Shown piece by piece: positions 41,155-53,749 of a stretch of DNA of 64,000 nt; within the stretch, counting starts at the first letter, position 1, and each line of letters opens with the position of its first letter. Origin of the DNA: Onchocerca volvulus (Eukaryota > Nematoda > Chromadorea > Rhabditida > Onchocercidae); assembly GCA_000499405.2 (NCBI GenBank), contig HG738137.1, positions 21,352,603-21,416,602 on the forward strand, given 5' to 3'. Position numbers and translations under genes: made by a program. The notes below the pieces were generated by a model, which ran no database searches, had not been told where the DNA came from, and saw only the letters and a program-made list of their open reading frames with translations.

Positions 41155-44100
41155 TTAAGAAAATTTTTTGTCCTCATTCTCTAATAACAAACTGTTGCTA
41201 GCCATAATTGAATCATCTGGAAACAAAACAGCAAGGGCATCGTTGATTCGTCTACAAAACCCATTCAAACTGAAGTGCTGTTCGAAACGTTTTCGCTGTA
41301 ACGAACATAATAATTATTCCTTCCATCACAGAACTGCTCTGGGCTGCAGTCATTTAATGCAGAAAGTTACTGTATTTTGCATATCATTCATGAATCTATT
41401 GAATCTGATCATTTAGCATAATCCATTCGCGAAAAAACGAAAAAATTTGATAAATTAAGCATTTTAAGAATCTATAAATCTGACTTAAACTGATTATAAA
41501 AAAAGAGAAATCATTGGGGTACACAAAAGATAAATGATTTAAGTTGTTATGACTAATAGAAGTTGGTGAAAGCAGTAAATAGGGAGATGCTACCTGGTGC
41601 TCATAGATGTCATCATTATCAAGTGCAGGCCATGAAGTTCGTTTCATATGTTCCTCCATGGCAGCTGCTAATAGTTTTCCGTCAGGAGCAGCTATCTGCA
41701 AAAGCAATTCTTGAAAAGTAAAATTAAAGACCAGTGGTGCAGTTAATAGCACAAAAATATTAAATAATCACTAGCTTTTGATAATTCTAACATGCATATG
41801 AATGCTTCGAAAGTTGGTTCATTTTGAAATAAAACAGTAAGATTTTCTATTTCTTGACAAATTCTACACTCTGCCAGGAAATATATGCTAAAGTGACGAG
41901 TGCGGTATTAAATCGTAATGCGTAATGTTTGGTACTCAGTTCTTATTCAAGTTTAATAAACAATTCCTGAGCTTAACAACGGTTCTATTTTAATTTCAAA
42001 TATCAAATATGCTTTTAAAAATGAACCTATTTAAATCGGTGGTAGGAAACATCGTATTTCACATATGAGAAACAATGCAAATGTTTTCCATAAGGAACAT
42101 TAATGATGTGACAGTTACTTACTGTTAGAAAATATTAACTTATCCTTTTAAAACTTTATGTCACTCAACAAAAAATGATGTAATTATAATAGAGGAGCCA
42201 TACAACCATCGTATTCACTTGATATGAGGATATCTGTCTACTTTTTAAGCCAGTTCAACACTTTTTTTTTTCTTTTTCTTTCTTTAGAGTGAAAGATTTT
42301 CGGATTTCGAACATATCCAAAATGGATATCAGAAATATTCAATGAAAAATCCGAAAACTTTTAGCGAATAGAAATAAGAAAAATAGCGAATAAAATATTG
42401 ATGGTGATTATTTAGATGATTCGTGTTCTAGAAATTCTTAGGCTACAATTTACGAGAAACAAAAATAATGATCCTTGCGATTTTAGATAATTGTATAAGC
42501 ATTGAGAAGAAAATGACCTTTGAACCAGTTACTCCTTCCATTACTGTTTCGGCTGGACCACCACTGTTGCAGACTATAACTGGCCTACGTTGCTCCAAGG
42601 CTTCTATAGGCACAATACCAAAATGCTCATTCGGTGGTGTGTAGAGAACTGTGTCACATTCTCGATATAAGGCGAATTTTTCGGAATCTGTAGGAGATGG
42701 CACAAATTCTACAATATCATCAACCTGAAGCAGAATATGAAAAGATAATATCTTTTATTATCCATTGACTAAATTTGCCATGAAATCAAATTGTTTTATT
42801 TTCATTCAAGAATTCACACAAAACTATTATTGCATGGAAAAAATTTTCATTACCTCCAGATCCTGAACCATTTTTTTCAGTAAATTATAATAAATGCGTG
42901 ATTCGGGTATATAAGGCATCACGGAACCCGCAAGCACTATACGTGGCCGCATCTTTCTACTCCTTTTTAATAGTGCTGCAATATGGCATAGCTTTTCAAG
43001 CATCTTTGGTATATATAATTAATTATATACACATTGTCAACTTACTTGTAATGTTTGGAATACAACTTTTTTCACCTGGCCTTAAAATTGTTTAATGAGG
43101 CATTCAAGCGGTATTTTATAGGAGGTATATAATGCTATTGGCAACTTTGGACAGAATAAATCATGTAGTAGCTAAAATGCTGAATGATGTAGTAATTGAT
43201 TTAAATAACGATGAGAAGGCGAAAATTTCAGATTTATTTAAAATGTAAAAACATCAACCAGAAGAAGACTTTACCAGCAGCTTTAACAATGATATCTAGT
43301 TTTTTCTCTGGCCAAAAACGATTCATCGACAAAAATGTGTAACGCTTATTATTGTATTGACATTTTTTACGGCTAACTGGATTGTCTCCAGTTTTAATAG
43401 CATCTACATTACATGGAGGATAAACTACCATCAATCGGGATGGATTCACTTCTGGCATCACACGAAGAAATTGACATTCTGAATGAAATATTTACAATAT
43501 CCTCTAAAAACGATTCCGAATTTGATGTGAAATTTCATTTTCCACTAATGTGATATAACTCTTTAGGAATCTAGGAAAGAAGAAACGAAATTTGAAATAC
43601 ATTGAAAGTTTTGAAAAAGTTGGAAACCAGAAGCACAATCTTGCATTCTTAAAATTTAGAAAATAACTGGAAATACTAATTTCTTCATTAAATTTGGCTT
43701 CCCTACTTTTGCAGTCAAATTCAGAAATCAATTACCTGTAAAATGACTGTTAACCATAATGAGATCAGCTTTTTGGAACAACAAACCTTCGATTAAACCA
43801 ATTATTCGCGAATACCAACGGTAGAGAAAAAAGCGTGTAGGTGTGACGAGTTGTTGCGGGAAGTGACAATAAAATAAAATTTTGACTTTTGGAAATCGCC
43901 ATTTCAACATCGGCAAGCAACTATTAAACATTTCAAGATTATGCATTATATCAGTTAGTTTTAAATTACGATGTACTATGGTGTTGGGTCAAATCTTAAC
44001 TTTGATTTTATTCAGTAACCAATTGCAGTATTACTGATTAAACTTTCTGATGGATTGTTGCACTTCTGGTAATGATCACAAGAAACCTAAGATTATTGAA

Positions 44101-47077
44101 ATGTAACCGTTTTTATTCAAATACCTTGCACTGTGATCAATGATAATAAGATCAGGAATGAGATCGGAAAATATAAGCTGCCAAGCAAGCACTACATTCT
44201 GTGTCCACCAATCTCCTGGATGCAATGGCAAATTCACATCACGTATTTCTGAAAAACATTTTTTGTAAACGTAATTTGTTTATTGATGTAATTTAATCTC
44301 ATAAACCAGTCTGTGTAGTTAATCATCAACTTAAAAAATTAACACGGTTCAATATACATCCTTTTGGCTCCTAGTAGGATCAGATTAGGATGGATTAATT
44401 AATTTAATTCTGATCAGTTGTAATTTTGAATATATTACAAAGTCATCGTCTTCAACTTGAAGTTATTGCATTAAAATCCAAACGAGTTTGTGGTCATAAA
44501 AATGATTTATTTATTTACTAGAAAAAAAAAAAAAAAATCATTTCTATGACGTTTCTGTGGCAACACGTGGCCGGGTACAATTAGTTTATATAAATAAAAA
44601 TATAAATTTTTGCTTGTTCCAAACGTTAAATCTCCAAAAGTTCTTTGCAATCAGTAAGAACTTCCAGAGATTTAAGATTTTTAATCTTTGCTGCTTTCTC
44701 GACACTCATTTGAGTCATTCTTTATCTGTTTCGCTTTGATGCTCGCTCTTCCTCAGTTTGATTTGCTATTAATCGTCGCAATGCTTTCGCTCCGTAACAC
44801 GACTAACTGTGATTTTCTGTGAGACATTGTTTGGATGGACTAAAACAGGTCTATTGTCGAACTGCTTTCGAAATTAATCTGTGACTATACTTGCAGTAAA
44901 CTTCTGCTGCCGTCAATTGTATGACTAAAACTGGTTCAAGCTCCAAAATCCTGATCTTTCAAATCTTTCGGAACTTTTTTTCCTCCAGCAAGTTGCTTTC
45001 TGATTGATTATCTAACTTTGTTTATTTGTGAATCGGAGCGTTTTGGAGATAAAAATATTTATCCTTACGGCTTGTTGGTCCCTTTAAAATATGTCACGTT
45101 ATTTGAACTTTAATATTCCTTGCATACCATGATTTCCCCTATATTGGGGAGAATTATCTGATAGTTTATAATTTGGTTTGTGGTCTAGTTAGATTGGAAA
45201 CTGTTTTCTTCTAGCTATTGTGACTCGGCGAAGTCAGCAATAGGCTTTATTAGTCTTTTGCGATACTATACATAATAGCACATTTATATAATAGTAAGGA
45301 TTAAATAAACAATATACGGGAAATAATAAAAGATACTGACAATTATTTGATTGTTGTGATTGTCTTTCTTTTCGCTCCACCACTGCTATTACTTTTACTC
45401 AACTGTCGCTCGTACTGTCGAAACTATCTCCGAAGTTGAACTGGAATTAAACTACCGCTGATAGTGATCCTGTTGACATCGCTGTTAAAGACACTGCTAT
45501 TGTAGACTGATCGACGACACGCAGTTGATGTTAATTCGAAAAGCTCCTTTTCACATGGATAATTCTTGGTGGTGAAAATCGGCAGAGGCTTACAACATAT
45601 AAATCATACGAAAGGTTAGTTATCAGGACAAAGGATAAGAGATGGACATTCTCGGTGGAAATCAAAAAATCAGCTGCTCTTATTTTTTTCTCTTAACATG
45701 AACAAACAAACCTCTTTGTGAATTATCTCTCCGAAAATTCGACAAAGGAGCACGCGATCTAGTGGTAGAAGTGAAAAAGGTAATCCACACATTGCTTGAA
45801 CGAAAAATTCTATTATACATTGTCGTGACCTCGACATTTCTGCGATGCAACTACATTCCTCGCAAATTAATAAATAAACGAAAAGGCACTACAGTGATTA
45901 TGAATCTTATGCCCTTATTGGTCTTGCAACGAACCGTTACTTCCACTTTCTTCCACATGCTAGCAGTCTCTACCCGCGATTTTTTGCGTCAAGAAGTCCT
46001 CGTCTTCTTTAATAGTGAAGCCATCGCTCATTCGAACAACGTGCAATTCACTCGTACTTACTTTTGTGTGGAATACCGTGCGTTGCATATCAAGGCCGCG
46101 CCCACTATATTAGAGAAAGTAGACGTGATCAATAGATTCAGTTCGCTCACTAAAATACGCTCCTGTTCGAATGCAATTTGTGTCAAAATTTCAAAGAAAT
46201 CGGTGGAGAACTTGCGGAGATTTAAGATTTAGAACAGTAAATACTAATATTTTTATTTATATAAATAGATTGCAGGAATTATAGATTATTTTTTTTAAAA
46301 TATAATACAGATTCAATGAGAATCAACATGAAAGACAAAAAAATATAATTAAAGCTCTAAAATTGATTGATGGTTTTAAATATAAACGTTTGGTGCAGTC
46401 ATCCCTCTTATCGTATCAGAAGCAAATGAATTTCGTTAAATTTTCTATACTTGATAATTTTCTGGTTCATTTTTGCCACAGCAAATAAGGTTTTAACAGT
46501 AAGCTTATTTGCTTCTTTTTTTTAAAATTTCTCTTGTCTATTTAGAGATTCTATATCATTCAAATAATATTTTCAGTTGCTTTCTTTTTCTTAGTTTGAA
46601 ATTTCATTACAATTAATTTAAGAATTTATGCCTATGATTCTTCCTTTTTTCTTTCTTATATTTCATGCGACATTTTCTAGCATTGCTTATTGATGTGTTT
46701 GGGCACTAATGAGTTCGGTTTCGTCCTGTTTTATTTCAATGGTTAAAGCCTATCCTGGTGTTTTTATCTATTAGTAAATTTGTGTTTCTTCTCAAATGAG
46801 CAAATTAAATATTCGGATATAAAAGTGTCAACTGCATGGCTATAGCCAAATTTATGTAAATTTAAAATGGACAATATACTGAGCGGAGACTGATAAGGAA
46901 TTGCAATGGAAAAGACTAACCCACATGATCGAATGATTCAGAACTCCAACAGCAATCGATCATCGTAGTGTACCAAATAACACGGTGTCCCAGTTCAACA
47001 AAATGTTTGATCATCCCGAGTGTGCATCGGTCGGAGCCACCGTTCCATTGCTCAGGATGCAAGATGACGACGAGCAT
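41155..47077 (-). CDS. ALG2: ALG2 mannosyltransferase of lipid-linked oligosaccharide synthesis
   Basis: Adds the second and third mannoses to Man1GlcNAc2-PP-dolichol on the cytosolic face of the ER. Eight exons: 46921-47077, 44125-44248, 43736-43920, 43270/43275-43478, 42854-43003, 42518-42724, 41594-41695, 41155-41295; about 424 residues (human 416). Evidence is the N-terminal GT-B block ILHPEQWNGGSDRCTLGMIK, HSASCLPML, VKILFYCHFPQQL, LIMVNSHFT, FLSMNRFWPEKKLD, RIVLAGSV, VLYTPPNEHFGIVPIEALE, and NSGGPAETVMEGVTG. The first exon is 2.7 kb from the second; both join in phase 1 (HV/EIRDVNL). That intron carries LTR-like repeat sequence on the same strand. The junction between exons 4 and 5 is imperfect: the consensus donor (G/GTAAAG at 43274) leaves the wrong phase, and a weak one five bases on restores the frame. 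Confidence 0.92.
45160..45650 (-). mobile_element. LTR-like dispersed repeat, copy A
   Basis: Reverse-complement alignment by eye to 63402-63870 shows long shared blocks: the region around CTCAACTGTCGCTCGTACTGTCG, GTTATCAGGACAAAGGATAAGAGATGGAC against GTTATCAGGATAAATAACAAGAGATGGAC, and CACAATAGC. Identity is roughly 70-75 percent, so the copies are old. GC-richer than its surroundings. Minus-strand sequence beyond it (down to about 44600) has short Glu/Lys-rich frames such as NQTEEERASKRNR that could be a decayed gag. It lies in intron 1 of ALG2, in the same orientation as the gene. Confidence 0.7.
45762..46232 (+). other. 156-codon open frame in the ALG2 intron, unidentified
   Basis: A GC-richer open frame with no recognisable domain. 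The minus strand over 46060-46230 is also open and protein-like (NLRKFSTDFFEILTQIAFEQ). Its end (GAGATTTAAGATT at about 46216) resembles 44670-44685, so the stretch may be retroelement debris linked to LTR-like copy A rather than a gene. Strand and coding status are unresolved. Confidence 0.3.
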
Positions 47078-50000
47078 GACTTAAATCGGTTGTTAAACAT
47101 TTGCATGATGTAAATGCTTATCGATACTCAAAAAAAAATTTTTCGTTGATATATTAGTGATAATGATAGTGATAATTACCTAGAGAATAAAAGGAGGGAA
47201 TAATTACTTACTAAGGTTTAAATCCTTCGTCGGAATTAAAATCTCACTAGTAATATTCCGAAATATCCAATTTGTAAAATCTGATATATAGTGCAAGCCA
47301 TACTTACCAACATAACAAGAATCTTTTTTTATCACTTCTTTTTTGTCAGAAGTTTTTTTTTTTTTCCTATATCTTTGTTTGTTATTATTTTGATTGAGTC
47401 TTTTTGTCTTACCCTCAATCTAAATAATTTTTACAAATCTGTAACAGTGAAATTTCAACTCCTCTTTTCTCCTCATATCCAGTGTTCGAAATTACTTGCA
47501 TACTCTCGAGAACGAAATTTCGTTGGTGTTCATGTTGCAGATCACAGTAAGTATTGCAAAATCTGTACGGTTTGTGTGGAAATCGATATAGGTGCTGTTT
47601 TAAAATCTATCTTTTTGGGCGAATTATGCTATTTAAAATATGGCAACAATTTTTTTTTAATTTAAAGTTTCAACAATCAGTCGCTTCTTTCTCATCTGTT
47701 TACAGAACATTTTTGCATTTCCAATAAAGACATGACTGAATCGTATAGATGTATAGATTAAAGCACAATGAGATTTCGACAAATTCAACAGAAATAACAT
47801 CGCTCGAAACGCTCGCAGTGATGAGAACAAAACAGGGAAAATAAATGGTTGGTATTATGATTCTCGGGTTAGAGAAATTTCGGAAATATTATTAGCACAA
47901 TAGTAAATTTTATTAGTATAACCATAATTGGTCAAGATTAAGATTAAAATTCGGAAACTTCTCTATTCCCACTAGAATAGAATTCAGTTATAAATATCTG
48001 ATCAAACACCCCAAACATTTTTCCTAAAGCTTAAAAACTTGTAATATTTATAATGTAAAAATGAAATTGTGCAGCGAATAATTAGAAGCTCAGTCTTTAT
48101 TATTCTTCCTTTCAACATCTATAAATATGCGCAAGAATTTCTTGAATCCAAAAAAGCATATTAGAAGGTAAGACCGCGAAGCAAGACTCAAATATCAGAT
48201 TCAGAATTGTACAAGAAGCAAGAATGCACTATAACGGTGAGTAATTAGAATTTCTTTGGTAAATTAGATATTACGTGAACTATCAGAAAGTTCTGGATAT
48301 AAATTAATTAATTATATAATGAGTTTGTACTAAAATAAGTCAGTTCATTGAAAATAAGAATACAGGACACAAAAAAATTGCAAAAAAATGGCAATGAATT
48401 TATTCGGAATATTTCTTTCAAAAAAAAAAAAAAAAAAAAAAAATTTAAATGAGCTTGCTGATATGAACAGTAACGAAGGTCAACGCTGACAATTTAGCCA
48501 GCAAAAAAGTACTGGATATCAGTTCAGTGCAAATAAGATATATGTTCTTTGTTTTTGAACTATGATTTTTTAATCTTTTTTCACAATAGTTTTCATTATT
48601 CATTGAAATTTAGTCACAAATTATCAAAGTATTCCATTTGAAAAATTTGAAGCAACATAAAAGAAAGTAATTCTGAATAAATAAAAGCTAAAGAAATGAA
48701 TTAAGCAATAATGATGTAGATGCTAAAATAAATTCATAAAATGACGAACAGTCTGGTGAAAAATATTATCCAAAAACTGAAGCATCACAATACACTGACA
48801 ACAAAATTCACAAAGTGGATTGAGAGGAGTGGACGAATTTAATGGTCTTCGAAGTTTTAGAGTTTAGTGACACATTGCAATCCTTGGCATTCAAAATCTC
48901 TTTCATTTCTTTTATCTGAAGTTTTCACTCTAAGTCAGCAATTCATTTCAAATGTTATCAAATTACAAAAGTCATATATGTAATCAGCTTAGATCTGTTG
49001 TGCGTTGCAGTGATACATGTCTGGAATATGTTTCTTAACCTTTCTACTTGCTACTCATCATTTCACCCGTATAAAATTTTGAGCATTGATTATTCATAGT
49101 GATGGAGTCTTTCGTGAAGATTTCATTGCTGTATCTAAATCACAGAAAGTTTAGAAAATACTGTGGGCAGTCAATCCTTCATACAATTTGCATCTGACAT
49201 CATTCCTTTAAAACCGTTCCGTTAGAATTTTTTCATTGCTCAAATTTACTGCAAATTGTGCATTGAGTGTGATTTTGCTTATAATTTATTTTTTCATTTT
49301 CACTGATCTGCGCATTAAGTTCGAGGTAATGTTGAGGGAAGGAAAACATCCATTGCGCGAAAACTCTTTTTGTATCATCAAGGTGCAGATTTCCAAATTC
49401 AAAATTCTTTCTTTCGTTCTCGACATGGTATCTGTATGGGACCAATGTAAAGTAGTTCATATATTCATATCGTTAATCTTCTTTTCAACGAAAAGTATTC
49501 AGTAGTTCACTTGTGATGTTTTATGGAGCTTTTACGGCCGAATTTCCGACGATAAGATGTTTGAGCAAAGAAGCTAACACTAGAATAGGTGACATAGTCA
49601 AATCAAAGCTCTGAATTAGAAAAGGAAATTGTATACTCAAAAACTCAAATAATGGTCACATCGACTTCCTTTTCTTTCGCTGTCTTTTTTAGTAGCATAT
49701 CTTTTTGTTTTATTAAAACGGTTTTGAGTGTGATATATGGAGTAGAATAATCAGATGACTTGAAATATTCAAGTATTTCAAAAATCAAAGTAATATTGAG
49801 ATCACCGGTCAAATAGTTTTTTGATGTGAAACAAAGCTTTTGACTTTCTTCTGTAGATATGTTAAAATCATTATTTTTCGATTGTCGATTTGCGCGATTT
49901 TTTGAAGAGCTGATTATCATTGTAATCTGTTGCTCAACAACTGTTTTAAAGCAAATAAATCTCACTATTTTTGTAACTTACTTGTTAGAAAGTTTGGTTG

Positions 50001-50483
50001 TATCTCGCCTTTTCATTTCTTAAACAAAAATATAGCATGTACTGATTTGATATTTATCAGATGAAGACATGTTAGTGGAGCACACTTTTTTTTTTTTTTT
50101 TTTTTAAGAAAAATAATATCTTCCAGCGAGAAAAAAAATCATGACTAATATTTTCACTTGAAATGTTTTATTTATTGTAAACAAAATTATAGCTGAATTG
50201 AATTAAATATCAGAAATGATCAAAGAATAGATTTGGCCTAATACTTCTTTCACTTGGATTTCTTAAACTGTTAAACTTATTACAAATCCTAATTTACTGT
50301 TGTTGATAATACTTGGGAGAGTTCAGCAGTTAAATTCAGGACCATTATTTACATTATAATTTAGTATGAGAAGTTCGCCATCCTTATTCAAAGGCTGCTA
50401 AATTCTATCCATCTTTTTGACTGGCAAAATATTTTTCTTAATACACAAATTTTTCGTGATCATATCATCTTTGGGATTAAGAT
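47078..50483. other. Mostly anonymous 3.4-kb region upstream of ALG2
   Basis: A 64-base stretch at 47483-47546 (+) has a good acceptor (TATCCAG) and donor (A/GTAAGT) and is open in two frames, so it could be an exon of an unrecognised gene. Minus-strand frames at 49233-49460 and 49645-49923 are described separately. The rest is AT-rich, including homopolymer runs at about 48420 and 50088. Confidence 0.4.
49233..49923 (-). CDS. Possible hypothetical protein, two candidate exons
   Basis: A 92-codon frame starts at the ATG at 49923 (MIISSSKNRANRQSKNND) and ends at 49645 with an acidic/lysine-rich, codon-balanced sequence (KNYLTGDLNITLIFEILEYF). Further along the same strand, after an acceptor-like CCATACAG, 49233-49450 is open in two frames, one containing NLHLDDTKRVFAQWMFSFP. 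I cannot find a donor/acceptor pair that proves they belong together, and recognise no family. It may be a real short gene or chance open frames. Confidence 0.25.
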
Positions 50484-50857
50484 TCAATAATAATTGATAT
50501 AGGAATTGGATGGACTTCTAAATATAACCTACCAAAAAGAAAATATGATTCTAAAAAGAATAAAATCGATAAAATTAATAGTTGATAATTTCTCATTGCA
50601 AAATTAATTTAAATATTCCATAAATGATATGAATGATGAGATCCCATAATAATATTTAATCTCCCGTTATCGATGAATGAAATCAGATATCTACGCAGTC
50701 AGATTTCGGAATTTTACGATACCTGTTTGTCTCCAGCCACTGACTTCTCGTCAAATTTTCGCCGTATCCACCAAACAGCTACCGAGAGAGGTATGCATAA
50801 AGATATGCCGACAATATACAAATAGAAAAGCAGAAAACGCCGCACAATAGAGACCAT
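50484..50857 (-). CDS. Small single-pass membrane protein, 59 residues
   Basis: Two exons, 50723-50857 and 50484-50528, join in phase 0 with clean GT..AG sites. The protein begins MVSIVRRFLLFYLYIVG, runs through a hydrophobic span (about residues 8-30), then a basic stretch IRRKFDEK and a short polar tail ending SNSYINYY. A basic N-terminus and a WIRRKF motif after the helix suggest a single-pass protein. Support that it is a gene comes from an inverted, decayed copy at 51429-51797: exon 2 stays open there (FRS-LSNS-INYY pattern), while exon 1 has gained stops. I do not recognise the family. Confidence 0.62.
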
Positions 50858-51428
50858 ACCAAACTAATAATTTTCGTTCTTCCCAATTTGCAGATAACTA
50901 AGCTTCGAGCTTTGATGGCATGTAATAGCAATAGTACTGACAATATCAATAATCACCTGCAGCATGCAGCACTAGCATTTAAGAAAGAATTGCAGCACCA
51001 GTGATTGCAAAGAGATATGAGCGCATAATCACTCACTCCGGAAATTGATCTCTATTCACTGATAAACTCAGTTTGCTCCTCATATAATCAATATAAGAAA
51101 AGGACAGTGACCTAATTTTCCTGTTTGAAATTATTCTGCTAAAAGTCTTAAGTGATAAAATGAATGAAATACAAACGATATTTTATACATACAATGAGAA
51201 TGAATTAATTAAAAATACAATTGATTCGATTGAAATCCTTTGGAATGATTAAATAAAAATAAGGCTTATGCACATTTGGGACTCTTCCTCCTTCTAACCA
51301 CCGTTATCCGTTCTTTAAAGTAAAATTATTGCTGAAAATGCGGCAAATCGAATAGACTTCAGATTTGATAAAAAAAAAAAAAAAAAGTAGTTGTGGGATG
51401 CATTGAAACTGAATGATACAAATTAGAT

Positions 51429-51797
51429 ATGTCAATTGTGCGACGTTTTCGGCTTTTCTATTAATATATTATCAGCATATCTTTGTGCATTCTCTTTCGG
51501 TAGCTATTTGATAGATACGACGAAATTTGAGAGAAGTAGATGACCGAAGACAAGCAAGTATCGTAAAATCCCGAAATCTGACCATGTAGATGGTTGATTT
51601 CATTCATCGATAACGGGAAGTAAACATTATTATGGAATTTCATCATTTATTATCGTTTATGGAATGTTTAAACTAATTTTGCAATGGGAAATTATCAATT
51701 ATTGATTTTATCGATTTTATTCCTTTTAGATCTGATGTTGTTCCTTTTCCAGGTTTCATTCAGAAGTCTGTCCAATTCCTGTATTAATTATTATTGA
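51429..51797 (+). pseudogene. Decayed inverted copy of the small membrane-protein gene
   Basis: Starts MSIVRRFRLFY like its partner, then meets TAA, and has further stops and small indels in the region of the hydrophobic helix. The donor region (CAAGCAAGTATCG) has changed from CAG/GTATCG, while the exon 2 acceptor (TTTTCCAG) and frame remain. Best read as a duplicated pseudogene. Confidence 0.75.
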
Positions 51798-53697
51798 ATC
51801 TTAATCCTAAAGATGACTGATTATGAAAAAATTGCGTATTAAGTAAAATATTTTGCCAGTCAAAAAGATGGTGGAATTTAACAGTTTTTGTCAAGGCTTT
51901 CGTACGGAAAAAAAATTGAAGGATGAAAAGAATGGAAGGCAATTACATAACAATTAAAAAAAGCGAAGAATCGCAAGTTAATAAACATGATGGTATAATT
52001 AATTTACAAGAATTCTGAAGGTGGGCAGAATGACAAAGGGACCAGAAATATAATGTTTGTTTTGAGAGATTTGTCTCAATTATTTATCACTGATATTTTT
52101 CAATAAACTGCTGTGATTATTGGCAAATACGTTATGTTTTGAAAATTAAGCTGAGGATTTGAGCAGCATGAAGATGTTCGTTTCATCAATGTTTGTCGAT
52201 GAAGGAAAGATCAAGCAAGCAAATCATCAAGACACAATTTTCTGACTCAGTAGATCACAAGAAGATGCATTTGCGACATGCATTCAATCAGTTTGCAAGA
52301 ACTTCTGAGCAGATGGCTTTTCCATTCCTAACATCTGATATTGCTGCATCACGATATCAAACATTTTTATTCTCATATACAAATGGTTGCTTCCAAATAT
52401 ATTTCCGATACACTTCGCACTTATGCCGTCATTAAAGAAATGTTCCAATAAAATCTTAATGGAAGGATGAGAAGTGCATCACAGAAGAAAGCAGAGGGAA
52501 AGCGAAGTTCTTGCTAGTATGAACGATAGCTTAAGCTGGACAGGCACATACAACTGAACTAAAAATGATGCTCAATATCCATTATTCTATCATCTCGTCA
52601 GATCGGAAAATAAAACTTGAATAGGCGATCCGTTATTTGCCAAACACTGCCAGAGTTTGAGCTGTTTTCATGCGGAAATTCTGATCCCTAATTTTTCTGC
52701 ATGATAATTTCTTTTTCATCACATGAGTCATTTAACTTACGATAGCTTCATGGATGTAATTTTCTAATTTATTTAATCGGTGTTGATAATATGAAATTGT
52801 CAATCAATTATATAAGATGATCGTTGGATAAGGGGAATATTCAAAGATATTTCTAAGTCAATAGCAATTTATCAGAACGAGATGTAGAAATCATTGGTTG
52901 TTTTCTCCTCAAATTAATTAAATTCGCCGTTTTAATCTGCCTCATTTGACATGTCATTCTTTGCTGAAACGAAAAAAAAAATAGTAATTAACTGAATTTT
53001 TCAGTGACCCGATAATTAATTATCAATATAATATTAACTATTGCAAAAAAAACTTCAAATATTCGAATTTCTTTTCAAAAAAATCAGCTCACTTAAATTT
53101 TAAATTAAAAATCCCTTCTGAAAAATGATGTATAATGCAAATGAATTTATTGCCATCCGGATTGTCTAAGTTTCAATTTGCTAATGCTTTCGTTACTTCT
53201 AGGATCACATTCAAGTTCAGAAATTCAAAGTTTGCTTGTCTTGCTCTCGCCCTTATTTTCAGCCTGCTATATCCGTCACACAACGACAGCTTAAATTTGA
53301 TGAAATCGCTTTCTTTCTTCTGGATATATCTGGATATCCATCCCTTGCACATTGTCTAAAACAAATAGGATGATAAACCAATTTTATTTGTTTATTTAAT
53401 TTTTTTTTTTTTTTTTTGAATTTAAAATGATCATATTGTTGAGGTTTAAGATTACAGCTGCAATATAAATATTATATTTCAACAGCATTTGAAAATTTAA
53501 TAATATTTCGTCATGTTAGCATTAATTCATTGAAAGATATAAATTTTTGTGAATCTATTGAAAAGAGCACTTTTTGAGAATGGCAAAGATCGATATAACT
53601 TCTATTAATTTCATAGGACATTTACGTGTTCTCTTGCAGTAATGAGATTTTCAGATTAATGAAAATCTATATTGGCATTAGTTTAGTTATTTCAGCA

Positions 53698-53749
53698 TCT
53701 GTTTATTTTGGCTTCACAAGCTATTGCTTGTGAAGCCAAAATAAACAGA
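53698..53749. repeat. Perfect 24-bp inverted repeat with 4-base loop
   Basis: Bases 53698-53721 (starting TCTGTTTATTTTGGC) are the exact reverse complement of 53726-53749; the loop is TATT. A perfect stem of this length is very unlikely by chance. No flanking terminal repeats or terminator context was seen. Confidence 0.97.

Larger units (their letters stand above)
50385..51900. repeat. Inverted duplication, arms of about 480 bp
   Basis: The left arm (about 50385-50866) is the reverse complement of the right arm (about 51420-51900) at roughly 80 percent identity by eye, with a spacer of about 550 bp. Matched blocks include GCCAGTCAAAAAGATGG, TTATTATTGAATCTTAATCC, TTCATTCATCGATAACGGGA and ATCGTAAAAT. 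The left arm holds the intact small membrane-protein gene and the right arm its broken copy. Confidence 0.92.

Noticed and set aside
46925..47110. Plus-strand frame with FDHPECASVGATVPLLRMQD
   Set aside because: Shadow of ALG2 exon 1, which reads HPEQWNGGSDR on the minus strand and joins exon 2 in phase.
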